Shown here piece after piece: positions 44,783 to 54,142 of a DNA stretch of 64,000 nucleotides. Source of the DNA: Lactifluus volemus (Eukaryota > Basidiomycota > Agaricomycetes > Russulales > Russulaceae); NCBI GenBank assembly GCA_022376515.1, contig WTXI01000112.1:1-64000 (forward strand), given 5' to 3'. A program made the translations under genes and the position numbers. Position 1 is the stretch's first letter, and the number at the start of each line of letters is the position of its first letter. The notes under the pieces were generated by a model. The model was given only the letters and a program-made list of their open reading frames with translations, was not told the DNA's origin and did no database searches.

Positions 44783-46806
44783 ACACGCTCTTCGATGGAG
44801 TGAAGTTCCATTGCTTGGACAAAGAGCTTGTCAGGTAACACCACGACGTCTTCGTTGTCATCGTCGCCTTTGGGAATGGCGGGGTGCCGTGATAAAGCGT
44901 CAGCACGATTTGTAGCGCCAGGTTTGTGGATGAGTTCAAAATTAAACTCTGCTAATTTGCTCAGATAGCGCGCTACTCTTCGTGCGATGTTTCGTGGTGA
45001 TCGATAAAATCGAAGATTGTTGTGGTCAGTGTATACTTTGATTGGGAAGGGTGAGGACAATAACACGTGTTCCCAGCGAAGGAGTCCTCTGACGACTGCT
45101 AAGAGTTCACGGTCGTAAACTGGATAATTTCTTTCTGCAGCGTTGAAGGTATGTGAGTCGTAACCGACTGCTCTTGGTTTGTTATCTTTGTCCCTTTGAA
45201 GTAGGACTGCTCCAGTGGCGTACTGGGAGGCGTCTACTTCAAGTTCAAAGGGTTTTGAGTAGTCGGGTCGGTATAGGACTGGATCTTCTTGTACGCGTTG
45301 AAGTAAAATTTTTAGGGCATTACTGCACTCATCGGTCCAGTCGAACTTCACCCCCTTCTTTAGAAGTGCAGTAATGGGGCGCGCGATGTCGGCAAAGCCA
45401 CGGATGAAGGGTCTTTGAAAGCCGAGGACGCCGAGGGTGCTTCTGACGTCTTCTACTTTTGTAAGGACGGTGGGCCAATTGGCTAGGCCGTTTCTTTTTG
45501 TTGGGTCGATTGTTATCTTCCCATCACGGACTTCAATACCGAGGTATTTTACTTGTTCTTTCTCAAAGTGGCATTTTGACGCTTTGAAGAACAAGGAGAG
45601 TTCGCGAGCGCGTGTGAGAACTGCATGAGTGATTTCTCGAAGTTCTTCTAGGTTGTCGGAGCAAATGAGGACGTCGTCCATATAGATTAGGATACGTCCT
45701 GGATATTTGTTGACAAGGTCGGCAAAAGCGGCATCCATGAACCTTTGGAAGACCGCTGGTGAATTTCGTAATCCGAAGAACATTACTTTAGGCTTAAAAA
45801 GACCATAGGGAGTTTTGAATGCGGCTTTCCATTGGTCTTCATCTTTGATGCGGATATTATGGTATCCCCATCGGATGTCGAGGGTAGTAAAATACCGCAT
45901 GCCATGGAGTTGTTCTAAAAGGTTTTCGATGCGAGGAAGAGGGTAGACGTCAGGAATGGTATGTTCATTGACCCGTCGATAATCTTGGACCGGTCTGGAA
46001 CTTCCATCTGCTTTAGGGATAAGAAACCATGGTGAAGACCAAGGGGAATCCGTTTGCTCGATATAGCCCTTTTCCTGATGTTCTTTGAGGAATTTCTTTG
46101 TAATTTCCTTTCCTTCTTCAGTCAGCGGATAGACTTTGCAGTTGATGATGTCAGGTGCGTCTGGTTTCAACTTTATCTCCATGTCGAATTTTCCTCGGCT
46201 AGGAGGGAAGCGTTTTGCTGCTTCTTCGTCAAAGATGAAGGCATGACGCTGGTATTCGAGGGGTATTCCTTGAACAGCAGCGCTTGAGGCCGTTCGTCGT
46301 TCAGTATCCGCAATAGCCCATTCTTGGGATTTTCCAGCAGGTTCTAAAGCTCGCGCGAGTAGAGCCTGAGATTTTTCTTTGAGGGCAACTGCTACGTGAT
46401 AATATTGGGATTCAAGGCAAATCTTCGGGTTTTCATCGTCTAGGGTTCGATCTTTCCAGTTGAGTCGTGGATTGAACGTTTCTAGCCATGGATATCCAAG
46501 GATGACGCGATCCATGCCTAGGTCTGTGATGAAGAAGTTTTGTAACTCTTCTAGTTTTCCCATACGGATACGTAATGTAGAAAACTTTGTGACTCGTCCT
46601 AATTTGTTTTCCGTGCCATCGACGTTAAAGATCTGGATTGGTTTGTCTAGATCTTTTGTCCCGAGTTGCCATCTTTTCGCTGTTCGATGATCGATGAAAT
46701 TACTGGTAGCGCCGCTGTCAACAAGCGCTTTGTCTTCTTTTGTCCCGCCGTTATAGCTTGAATAAATAATAGGGACTTCCATTGATGAAATGGCATTTAA
46801 ATACAA
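44749..46806 (-). CDS. Gypsy pol, first part: protease, reverse transcriptase, RNase H
   Basis: The retropepsin site ALVDSGATSNFI is near the N-terminus. RT follows with WFLIPKADGSSRPVQDYR and the catalytic IYMDDVLIC, then RNase H (LEVDASQYATGAVL, YTDHNNLRF). No ATG opens the frame. It stays open upstream through the gag stop (TTTTTAA at 46854-46860), and the relation to gag is -1, so expression by -1 frameshifting at the T run is likely. The frame ends LAQKKTTTS at 44749, before the integrase. This looks like a one-base loss in this copy. Confidence 0.92.
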   Translation of the reverse strand: MYLNAISSMEVPIIYSSYNGGTKEDKALVDSGATSNFIDHRTAKRWQLGTKDLDKPIQIFNVDGTENKLGRVTKFSTLRIRMGKLEELQNFFITDLGMDRVILGYPWLETFNPRLNWKDRTLDDENPKICLESQYYHVAVALKEKSQALLARALEPAGKSQEWAIADTERRTASSAAVQGIPLEYQRHAFIFDEEAAKRFPPSRGKFDMEIKLKPDAPDIINCKVYPLTEEGKEITKKFLKEHQEKGYIEQTDSPWSSPWFLIPKADGSSRPVQDYRRVNEHTIPDVYPLPRIENLLEQLHGMRYFTTLDIRWGYHNIRIKDEDQWKAAFKTPYGLFKPKVMFFGLRNSPAVFQRFMDAAFADLVNKYPGRILIYMDDVLICSDNLEELREITHAVLTRARELSLFFKASKCHFEKEQVKYLGIEVRDGKITIDPTKRNGLANWPTVLTKVEDVRSTLGVLGFQRPFIRGFADIARPITALLKKGVKFDWTDECSNALKILLQRVQEDPVLYRPDYSKPFELEVDASQYATGAVLLQRDKDNKPRAVGYDSHTFNAAERNYPVYDRELLAVVRGLLRWEHVLLSSPFPIKVYTDHNNLRFYRSPRNIARRVARYLSKLAEFNFELIHKPGATNRADALSRHPAIPKGDDDNEDVVVLPDKLFVQAMELHSIEERVWLAQKKTTTS

Positions 46807-46853
46807 GCTATTCGGTACTAAGGCTCGGATCCAGGCGGCGAGATCAGAGCCCT

Positions 46854-48668
46854 TTAAAAAGACGGATCTTGAGAAAGGAATTCGGCAAGTTTGCCGCGTT
46901 CTTCATCTGTCATGGCTTTGAGGGCTTTAGCTACTTCTACATTTGACAGTTCTTTAGAAGAAGTAGGGGTAGGAGTCGTCGTTGTCTCGGATGTTTCAGT
47001 AACACGGGCACGTGTAGTGCCGGTGGCGTTGGCGTTTCGCTTCTTTTTAACAGGGCATTCTCGAGAGAGATGTCCTTGTTCTTTGCAATAGAAGCAACGT
47101 CCTTCACGTATGAGGCGTTCGCGATCAGGGTCAGGGGTGCGGTTGGTTTGGGTAGTGGTGACGTCTACATCCATAGCATCAGGATCACGTTGTGGACGTG
47201 GGGCTGGCCGTGGTGGCTGTTGCTGAGGACGGCGTTGCTGTTGTTGTCCTCGTGCATTGCCAAGTAACTGAGTAATCCGTCCCAACGATCCACCGTGTAA
47301 TTCTTTGAACAATTTTTGTTCTGTCCATGCAGCCGAGTGCTTTCGTGCTGCTTCTTGCCAGTCTGCAAGAGTGTCTGGTCTTGGCCATTCGCGGTTCAAA
47401 ATGGTCATGTGAAGGGCTTCTTTGAGACCAGCGCGATATTGGATGATGGTCCCTTGAGCATCGGCTTCGAAGCCTGCTTCTTCAAGAAGTTCGTTAAAAG
47501 AGGTGGTATAATCATCTAGATCATCTCCAACCATCCGAAGTTTTGTAAACTTGGTAAGGGCATCTTCTTTAGCGGCTGCGTCTCGGAAGTCTTCGAGGAA
47601 CCTTTGTTTGAAACCAATCCAAAGGTCTAGGTCATTAGGGTCTCCTCCTCGGTCCAAATATCCTCCTAGGGAGTTAAGACGTGCTTGGGCCCACCCTTCA
47701 CAACGTGGTCCAGCCATGAACGTGGTGAACATAAGGATTCGGTTTGAGGGGTTCGACATTCCGGGGTTTCCTTGGTTTAATCTTCGGTAATTTTCGAAGA
47801 TTTCCATGAAACGTTTCGATCGCGATCTATTTCCGTCAAAGGGTTTTGGAGGAATCCCCATCAACCCTCCTCCAGCAGCGGGGATTTGAGCAAAGCCTTG
47901 GCCTTGTTGAAGGGGAGCTGCTGCTGCTCCACCTCCTCCACCGCCGCCACCTCCTCCTCCTCCGCCGCCACCACCTCCTCCCGGGCTACCAGGTGCTCCT
48001 CCACCTCCTCCGCTACCTCCAGGAGTACCACCTCCTCCTCCTCCGCTACTGCTAAAGACTGCTCCACTACCACTTGCCGCGGTGGGAGCTTTCTTGCTTT
48101 TCCCTTTTGGTTGGGAAAAGAGGGCTGAGGCGGTGGGTGTTACTGTAGCGGTTGCTGAGGCGATTTGGAAAGGTGGGAGTAGAGCGTAGCCTGCAACTCC
48201 TTGTGCAGCTGCATGAAAAGCTCGTGCTGCGAGGGATTGGATAGGCGAGGTACTTGTGGAAGCAGGGGCTTTGGATTTGAATATAGTATTTAGGGCGAGG
48301 AGTTCCTTAGGAGTGAGCGGGGCGTTTGGGTCGGGTACTGGTTCGGGCGTCGGTTGCTTAGCAAATATTTTTCTCATTTGCTCAAGTTGTTCGTCAGTAG
48401 GACTCTCAGGTAAGAGGTCTATGGCTACGTTGTAGTTTGGTTCTTCGCCGCTTCCAGAGTCAGAAGGCGTTGGTTGTTTCACTTGTTCAATTGCTTGTTC
48501 AAGTGAGATCATAGGGGTATGGGAGTGGGCGCGGAGTCTAGTTCCAGCGGCCTGTGCAAGGGCTTCGTCATCATCGTCATCGCCTTGTGTAGGGCGATCT
48601 TGTTCAGGAGATTCTTCGGCTAACGCGGTGAATCTACCATATGGACTGCCTCTAGAGCTGTCTGACAT
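46854..48668 (-). CDS. Gypsy Gag
   Basis: 604 aa from MSDSSRGSPYGRF. A glycine run (about residues 205-250, encoded by repeated GGN codons) precedes the capsid-type domain (PFDGNRSRSKRFMEIF...GWAQARLNSL). A retrotransposon zinc knuckle CFYCKEQGHLSREC lies at about residues 525-538. It packages element RNA into virus-like particles. The start is the first Met 46 bp inside the 5' LTR border. The stop TAA is preceded by a T run that may serve the -1 shift into pol. Confidence 0.93.
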   Translation of the reverse strand: MSDSSRGSPYGRFTALAEESPEQDRPTQGDDDDDEALAQAAGTRLRAHSHTPMISLEQAIEQVKQPTPSDSGSGEEPNYNVAIDLLPESPTDEQLEQMRKIFAKQPTPEPVPDPNAPLTPKELLALNTIFKSKAPASTSTSPIQSLAARAFHAAAQGVAGYALLPPFQIASATATVTPTASALFSQPKGKSKKAPTAASGSGAVFSSSGGGGGGTPGGSGGGGGAPGSPGGGGGGGGGGGGGGGGGGAAAAPLQQGQGFAQIPAAGGGLMGIPPKPFDGNRSRSKRFMEIFENYRRLNQGNPGMSNPSNRILMFTTFMAGPRCEGWAQARLNSLGGYLDRGGDPNDLDLWIGFKQRFLEDFRDAAAKEDALTKFTKLRMVGDDLDDYTTSFNELLEEAGFEADAQGTIIQYRAGLKEALHMTILNREWPRPDTLADWQEAARKHSAAWTEQKLFKELHGGSLGRITQLLGNARGQQQQRRPQQQPPRPAPRPQRDPDAMDVDVTTTQTNRTPDPDRERLIREGRCFYCKEQGHLSRECPVKKKRNANATGTTRARVTETSETTTTPTPTSSKELSNVEVAKALKAMTDEERGKLAEFLSQDPSF

Positions 48669-48714
48669 GGTTCGTTCGTTCGTTCACAAATGTGAGAGTG
48701 GAAGTCTCAGTTTG

Positions 48715-49320
48715 TGTTAAGGTTCCAAGTGGGACCTTTGTACGAAGTGTACGATCGTTCGTGAAGTCAAGAACTAGACTTGCAAGACGTGCAAGTCAAG
48801 ATAAAAGGTTTGATAGAGATGAGACTTAGTAAACGACTAAGTCAAGAGCGTTTCAGAGGTCAAGGGCTTTGGGCTCAGGGTGAGACCAAAGTGTCAAGAA
48901 GTCGAAGGTCGTGATGTCAAGAGGGTTCTCTCAGGTCTGATGCTTCTAGGCAAGACAAGGTTTCTAATAGATAGAAGGACTTGGATTGCGAAACAAAACT
49001 GAGACTTAAGGTCTCTAGGACAGAAAGTACAGGGTTTATATAGAGAAGAATGAGGCTACGTACACAGCCATAGGGGCTGTGACCTTCGTACAGCTTTCAG
49101 GGTTTGAAACATGTTCCAGGAATCAGCGAGTCATCCTGTGCATGTGGCTGTTGCTTGAGGCTGTACGGTGCTGTGCAAGGCTGTACGTGAGAAAAGTAAG
49201 TAAGCGATCTGAAACAAAGCGATCGGCAGTCCATTCACATAAGCAAGAGAGTCAGCCGAAATGAGTCAGTAGTCCGAAAATGTATAGTATGAGTCATCAA
49301 ACACGTGTCAGTCCATAACA
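48715..49320 (-). repeat. Gypsy 5' LTR
   Basis: 606 bp, apparently identical to the 3' LTR, including the 61-codon open frame visible in both. The CCGGG target copy follows at 49321. Confidence 0.9.
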
Positions 49321-49325
49321 CCGGG

Positions 49326-51923
49326 AAAGGGATAGTCGGCGGGATTAACATTGAGGGACCTACGAGCACGAGCCCGATCTGCGAACCATGCCTTGTCGGA
49401 AAGCAAACGCGCACCGACGTCTCAAAAGCCACTAACACGCGCGCGACCGAAGTCCTCGGACGCGTCTTTTCCGACATCTGTGGAAAGCTTCCAACACGAT
49501 CTCGGCAAGGTTTTGAGTACTTTGCAACGTTCACGGATGACCGGACTCGCAAAGTCTCGGTAGCAGGGCTGAAACTTAAGTCTGATCTCCTCCATCACCT
49601 GGAGATTTTCGTGGCGCGTGCTGAGCGAGAAACCGGAAAGCAGCTGAAAATATTGCGTTCAGATGGAGGTGGAGAGTACACGGGAAATGTGTCGACTCAT
49701 TATTTTGAGGAGAAGGGGATTCGGCAGGAGATTACCACCGCTTACACTTCGGAGCATAACGGTGTCGCGGAACGTATGAACCGCACACTGCTCGACAAAG
49801 TACGAGCCATGCTCAGTGACGCCGACCTCCCCGACTCCTTCTGGTATGACGCGCTCGAGTATGCCGCCGTACTCCACAACCATTTGCCTACGCGTTCACT
49901 TCCCGACATCACGCCCGAGGAAGCTTGGACTGGTAACAAACTGAACGCATCTCGTCTCCGCGTTTTTGGCTGCAAGGCCCACATGCACGTCCCAAAGAAG
50001 CACCGGCCGAAACTTGCATCTCATTCACACCAGTGTACTTTCCTCGGTCTCTCAGCGAACTACAAAGCGTTCAAGCTCATCGACCGCACCACCAACACCA
50101 TCTACAATTCGCGCGATGTCGTTTTCGATGAAGGGGGTGCCGAACATGAGCGAGTCGTAATCGAGGATGATGACGACGATGACCTCACGACCGACGACAG
50201 GGAAGGTGCTCCTACAGCACCCGCGCCTGCGCGCGCGACACTCCCACTCGAATCGCCTGCACGTCCAAAGCGCACCATCCGCGCACCCATTCGCGACGAT
50301 GATGCCCGCTATGACGTGAGCTCGTATGACCGCAAGCGCCCCGTGCGCGTTACTGTCGCCGACGCTGAGCTTGGAAGTGACCCGCGCACTTTCGACGAAG
50401 CTATGACTCGACCAGACGCAGCCGAGTGGATCCTCGCTTGCGAAAACGAACGTCACGCCTTCGAACAAATGGGCGTTTTCGAGATCGTCCCACGCCCGCG
50501 CAACCGCAAGATTGTCGGCAGCCGATGGGTATTTCGTGTTAAGCGTGGCCCAGATGGCAGTATTCAGAAGTACAAGGCACGCATCGTTGCCCAGGGTTTC
50601 ACGCAAACCGAAGGTGTCGATTATGACGAAACGTTCGCACCCGTCGCGAAATTCGCCTCCCTCCGTGTTATCCTCGCAATGGCAGCTGAGATGAATCTTG
50701 AGGTGCACCAGATGGATGTGAAGTCAGCTTACCTCAACGGAGAGTTGAAAGAGGAGATTTTCATGCACCCTCCCCCTGGTTTTGGCGCACCGAGCGGCAC
50801 AGTCTTGCGACTGCTCAAGGCCGTCTATGGAACCAAACAGGGTGGACGCGTCTGGTATGAGAATATCAGATCGCGGCTGTTCTCCATGGGATATACTAAC
50901 ACCCAAGCCGATCACGCCGTTTTCACGCGATTTGCTGACCCCCACCTCTCCATCATCGCCCTTTATGTCGACGACATAACCATGGCCTCGACCGATCCTC
51001 GCGAGATCGAGCGCGATAAGGTCCTCCTCAAGCAGCATTACGAGATGACCGATCTAGGTGACCTCACCTGGATACTCGGGATGCACGTCACCCGCGATCG
51101 CAACGCTGGGTGGATTTCTTTATCTCAGGAGAAATACTCTTGCGAGGTTCTCGAGCGTTTCGGAAAATCATCTGTGCGGCCTATCGCCACCCCTGCACTC
51201 GCAAACGAACACCTTCGCAAACTCCCTGAGCCTGAGTCCGACCCGAAACCTTACCAAAGCGCCGTAGGAGCCCTCATGTACCCAATGCTGGGGACGCGAC
51301 CAGATCTAGCCTATGCCGTTGGAGCCCTCGGGCGACATAACGCTACCCCCGGACCAGCACACTTCGTCTCGCTAGACCGCGTCTTCAAGTACTTACGCGG
51401 CTCCTCACCCTTACGTCTCGTCTTCAGGCGTGGAGCCCCTGAAGGCGCCGTCCTCCGTGGCTTCGTTGACGCCGATTGGGCGAGCGATATCAACGACAGA
51501 AAATCGACTTCTGGCTTCGTATTCTTGCTTGCAGGAGCCGCTATCAGTTGGGGGTCCAAAAAGCAGACATCCGTAGCGTTGTCTAGTACTGAAGCAGAGT
51601 ATATCGCAGCCGCCTACGCAGCCAAGGAAGCCGTTTGGCTACGCCGCCTCCTCAGCGAACTCGGCTTCGAGATTTCTTCCCCCACCGTCTTACGCGTCGA
51701 TAATCAGTCCGCCATTGCCATCGCTCACAACCCTGAATTCCACGATCGAACCAAGCATATCGACCTCCGCCATCACTTCTTGCGCGAGAGGGTTGCGGCC
51801 GGAGACATTGAGTTGTCTTATGTGCCCACGGGAGATCAGCTAGCGGATATTTTCACGAAGGGGTTGGTACGTGAGAAGCATCAGCGTTTCACGCGCGAGA
51901 TGGGCTTGCACTTTGAGGTCTGA
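49326..51923 (+). CDS. Copia Gag-Pol, second part (integrase, RT, RNase H)
   Basis: 866 codons including the stop, resuming at KGIVGGINIEG. The integrase zinc/HHCC end (CEPCLVGKQTR) is followed by the DDE core (FSDICGK; LRSDGGGEY; EHNGVAERMNRTL). RT follows with RWVFRVKRGPDG, AQGFTQTEGVDYDETFAPVA and catalytic YVDDITMAS. RNase H has GFVDADWASD, SSTEAEYIAA and QLADIFTKGL. No stop or frameshift is visible, so the copia polyprotein was probably active until the gypsy insertion. Confidence 0.93.
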   Translation, partial: KGIVGGINIEGPTSTSPICEPCLVGKQTRTDVSKATNTRATEVLGRVFSDICGKLPTRSRQGFEYFATFTDDRTRKVSVAGLKLKSDLLHHLEIFVARAERETGKQLKILRSDGGGEYTGNVSTHYFEEKGIRQEITTAYTSEHNGVAERMNRTLLDKVRAMLSDADLPDSFWYDALEYAAVLHNHLPTRSLPDITPEEAWTGNKLNASRLRVFGCKAHMHVPKKHRPKLASHSHQCTFLGLSANYKAFKLIDRTTNTIYNSRDVVFDEGGAEHERVVIEDDDDDDLTTDDREGAPTAPAPARATLPLESPARPKRTIRAPIRDDDARYDVSSYDRKRPVRVTVADAELGSDPRTFDEAMTRPDAAEWILACENERHAFEQMGVFEIVPRPRNRKIVGSRWVFRVKRGPDGSIQKYKARIVAQGFTQTEGVDYDETFAPVAKFASLRVILAMAAEMNLEVHQMDVKSAYLNGELKEEIFMHPPPGFGAPSGTVLRLLKAVYGTKQGGRVWYENIRSRLFSMGYTNTQADHAVFTRFADPHLSIIALYVDDITMASTDPREIERDKVLLKQHYEMTDLGDLTWILGMHVTRDRNAGWISLSQEKYSCEVLERFGKSSVRPIATPALANEHLRKLPEPESDPKPYQSAVGALMYPMLGTRPDLAYAVGALGRHNATPGPAHFVSLDRVFKYLRGSSPLRLVFRRGAPEGAVLRGFVDADWASDINDRKSTSGFVFLLAGAAISWGSKKQTSVALSSTEAEYIAAAYAAKEAVWLRRLLSELGFEISSPTVLRVDNQSAIAIAHNPEFHDRTKHIDLRHHFLRERVAAGDIELSYVPTGDQLADIFTKGLVREKHQRFTREMGLHFEV

Positions 51924-51930
51924 GGGGGTG
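51921..51930 (+). other. Copia polypurine tract
   Basis: TGAGGGGGTG directly before the 3' LTR overlaps the Gag-Pol stop codon. Confidence 0.6.
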
Positions 51931-52317
51931 TGTTGTGTTTTGACATTTTTTGACCAGCCCTAAAGTGGCTGCGCACGGACCACTCTTGTCGATGATCCCC
52001 CCTTCGTAGTTTACACTTTTTCGTACGCTTACTGCTTTACTTGGGTCTCCTTTACCCCTCTTCAACGTTTTCGAGTTCTTTCCACTCCACAACGTCTTTC
52101 ACATGATTCTTGTCGAGATAGAGGTACATAAGCGCACTCTGCGCACCTTCTTCGCTTCCCCTCAGCAATTATACTTTTTGCTGAGGTGAGTTATCTTTCA
52201 GTCGTTTACTCTCTTGTAACCCAACTCTGACGCTTTCTCGATTAGTATCATACTGTAACAGGTTAGCTACGAAAACAAATAGCAATTATACTTTTTGCTG
52301 AGTATCATACTGTAACA
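51931..52317 (+). repeat. Copia 3' LTR
   Basis: 387 bp, same ends and apparently same sequence as 39338-39724. The TGAGA target copy follows at 52318-52322. Confidence 0.9.
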
Positions 52318-52322
52318 TGAGA

Positions 52323-53122
52323 CAATGGCCACATGCCTGTCTGTGCTGCCAAAGCTTGAATCCCTTGCCATCACTTTCACATCCCACCCCCGACGAATAA
52401 ACCGAGCCCCACCGCCACCGACCCGGTTTGTTCTCCCCGTTCTCACAAAGTTGGAATTCACAGGCATCAGCGAGTACTTGGAAGCCCTTGCGAGCCGATT
52501 TGACGCCCCCCTACTCGACGAGTTCAAAGTCAACTTCATCCATCAGCCTGAGCTTGTCTTTGACATCCCCCAAACCATTCGGTTATTTGATCACCTAAAA
52601 TCGATCAGGCCATCTAGACTAGCTCTGCACTTTTATCTGCCTTTCAGCGCCTCTATTCTTTTTTCCACAAATCATGGCAGTTATGCCTTGCCTGGTCCTC
52701 ACACGTGTCATATCACGTGCAACGGTTTGGATTGGCAAGTTGTTTCTGTTGCACAGATATGCAGTCAGATTCGCCCCTTCCTCCATAGCGTGGAGTCACT
52801 CGTCATTACATCCTGCGGACAGTTGCCATATCCGAACATGGACGTTACGACATGGCTCCAAAATTTTCATTCATTTCCCTCCGTCCGGAGTCTTTCAATA
52901 TGCGACGAGCTGGAACCGTTTATCGCCGCTGCATTACAAGGGCTCACGGGAGAATCAGCCGCCAGAGTACTCCCCTCTCTACAAAGAATTTCCATTACTG
53001 GGTGTAGGTCAGACGAAACTGTGCAACAAGGGATACAGTCATTCCTCACAGCTCGCCAGCACTCGGGTCATCCTGTTGCTGTCTTACTCCATTTTCCAAT
53101 AACCCAATTGAGGGCATCATAA
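52323..53122 (+). CDS. F11 (3' part): F-box/LRR-family gene downstream of copia
   Basis: The frame resumes exactly where 39337 left off (TMATCLSVLPKLESLAI) and runs through VLPVLTKLEFTGISEYLEAL, the QPELVFDIPQTIR block and the conserved C-terminal GLTGESAARVLPSLQ. The end differs from sisters: after HPVAVLL come FPITQLRAS and a stop at 53120-53122, from a small shift relative to the AVFRQEFN ending of F9. It has no promoter or start of its own. The rest of the array resumes normally downstream. Confidence 0.85.
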
Positions 53123-53659
53123 AGTCCACGTGCCCGCTATTCTTGACCGAACTCACTTCTCCCCACCAGTTCTCGTTTTTTCTGTCCTCATATGAGTCTT
53201 GTACTCCACGACGTTACCTCGGTGCTATGATCCACTAGCCCATGTCCAGTTTACTCCCCCCTCCAATATCCCATGTCCCGGTTCCGTTGACAACGTTTTA
53301 GCATACTTTGTGTCTCCGACTAATGTTCTTCTATCGTCGATTCCTTGCAGTCCTTTCCCTTACCATACCTTTCCTTGCAGTCATGTATGACTGCGTCTAT
53401 GATACCCTTATCTCCCATTCGTAGATAGCTGTGAAACGAAGGAACGACACTGGAACTCGTGCCTCTTGATCGGGCAAATGCTGTGATGAGCTGTGGCAGA
53501 AGCCAAGTACAGAAGCCAAGTAGAAATACGTGCGCTCCCGTCCAAGTCAGCCACACCACCAAAGGCCCCAATAGAAGGAAAGAGGTACGAATAGACCTAT
53601 TACTGTGTATGGGACGCCAATTGAGTCAGAATACGTCCGTAACTTCTGCTGACTAGCAT
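53123..53659. other. Spacer: 3' flank of F11
   Basis: It matches the flanks of F7 and F9 (for example 53105-53170 with 31183-31250). Minus-strand frames near 53320-53571 (VVWLTWTGAH) recall the 3' part of the NAT9-like unit. No gene is supported. Confidence 0.45.
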
Positions 53660-54000
53660 ATACTCGCATCGACGACCCGCATCTTAACATAGGAGCAACG
53701 CTAGCGCAGCATGCCCACGCGGTAGTAGTAGCGGTAGACCGCGGCACGCAGGCTCTGCATTTAGCTGGTGTGAAAGACGTGATCACCAACCAGCTAGTGT
53801 CATCACCTCACACTCGGCTTCGAACTCAGGATCCTCAAGGACGGATTGACATCACCGATCATGGGGAGTTCACTGATATCTTCATCGGTGAGTTCGAGGC
53901 CAGAGGATGGAGCTTATAGTGGACGCGCAAGAACTATAAAGATGAGCCCCTCACCCTCACCCTCCTGCCAACTCCCTATTCATTGACATTTCGATGGGCT
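53660..54000 (-). pseudogene. N12: decayed NAT9-like acetyltransferase gene
   Basis: The minus strand carries an SWQED-region remnant (53985-53963), MIGDVN-type codons near 53890-53850, FEVE near 53835-53808, and AEPACRGL then HAALALLL (about 53755-53700, compare NAT9 AEPSCRGKGL...AVLAML). It then runs directly into KMRVVD (53690-53670), so about 40 codons of the GNAT core are deleted. Divergent from F12. Confidence 0.6.
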
Positions 54001-54142
54001 GTGTCCGTACTCTTGGAGTGTCAGTTCTACGCTGTGTTCCCGATCGCGGTGATCGGGGGGGTCGCACCTCCGACCGGGCCGCTTTTAGTTACTGAATGCC
54101 GCCAACCTAGTAACTTACTGTAACCCCTTTCGTTCGATGCAA

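Larger units (their letters stand above)
41644..49320 (-). mobile_element. Full-length Ty3/gypsy chromovirus nested in copia
   Basis: Two 606-bp LTRs (3' LTR 41644-42249, 5' LTR 48715-49320 in element orientation) enclose gag and pol on the minus strand. A purine tract (minus-strand GGGGGATGG, 42250-42258) sits at the 3' LTR. The pol order protease, RT, RNase H, integrase with a chromodomain identifies a chromovirus. The leader between 5' LTR and gag is only 46 bp, and the sequence after the LTR (CAAACTGAGACTTCC) is not a standard TGG-type primer site. This may point to self-priming as known in Tf1/sushi elements. Confidence 0.95.
39338..52317 (+). mobile_element. Full-length Ty1/copia retrotransposon inserted in F11
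   Basis: Two 387-bp LTRs (39338-39724 and 51931-52317), a polypurine tract TGAGGGGGTG before the right LTR, and a single Gag-Pol frame in the order Gag, protease, integrase, RT, RNase H define a Ty1/copia element. It is interrupted at 41643 by a gypsy element. Removing that insertion and one target copy leaves a 4455-nt frame without stops (1484 codons before the terminator). The LTRs appear identical, so the insertion is recent. Confidence 0.95.

Noticed and set aside
47846..48128. Several open frames opposite the glycine run of gypsy gag
   Set aside because: They are low-complexity mirror frames of repeated GGN codons.
50052..50708. 218-codon minus-strand frame
   Set aside because: Antisense to the copia reverse transcriptase region.
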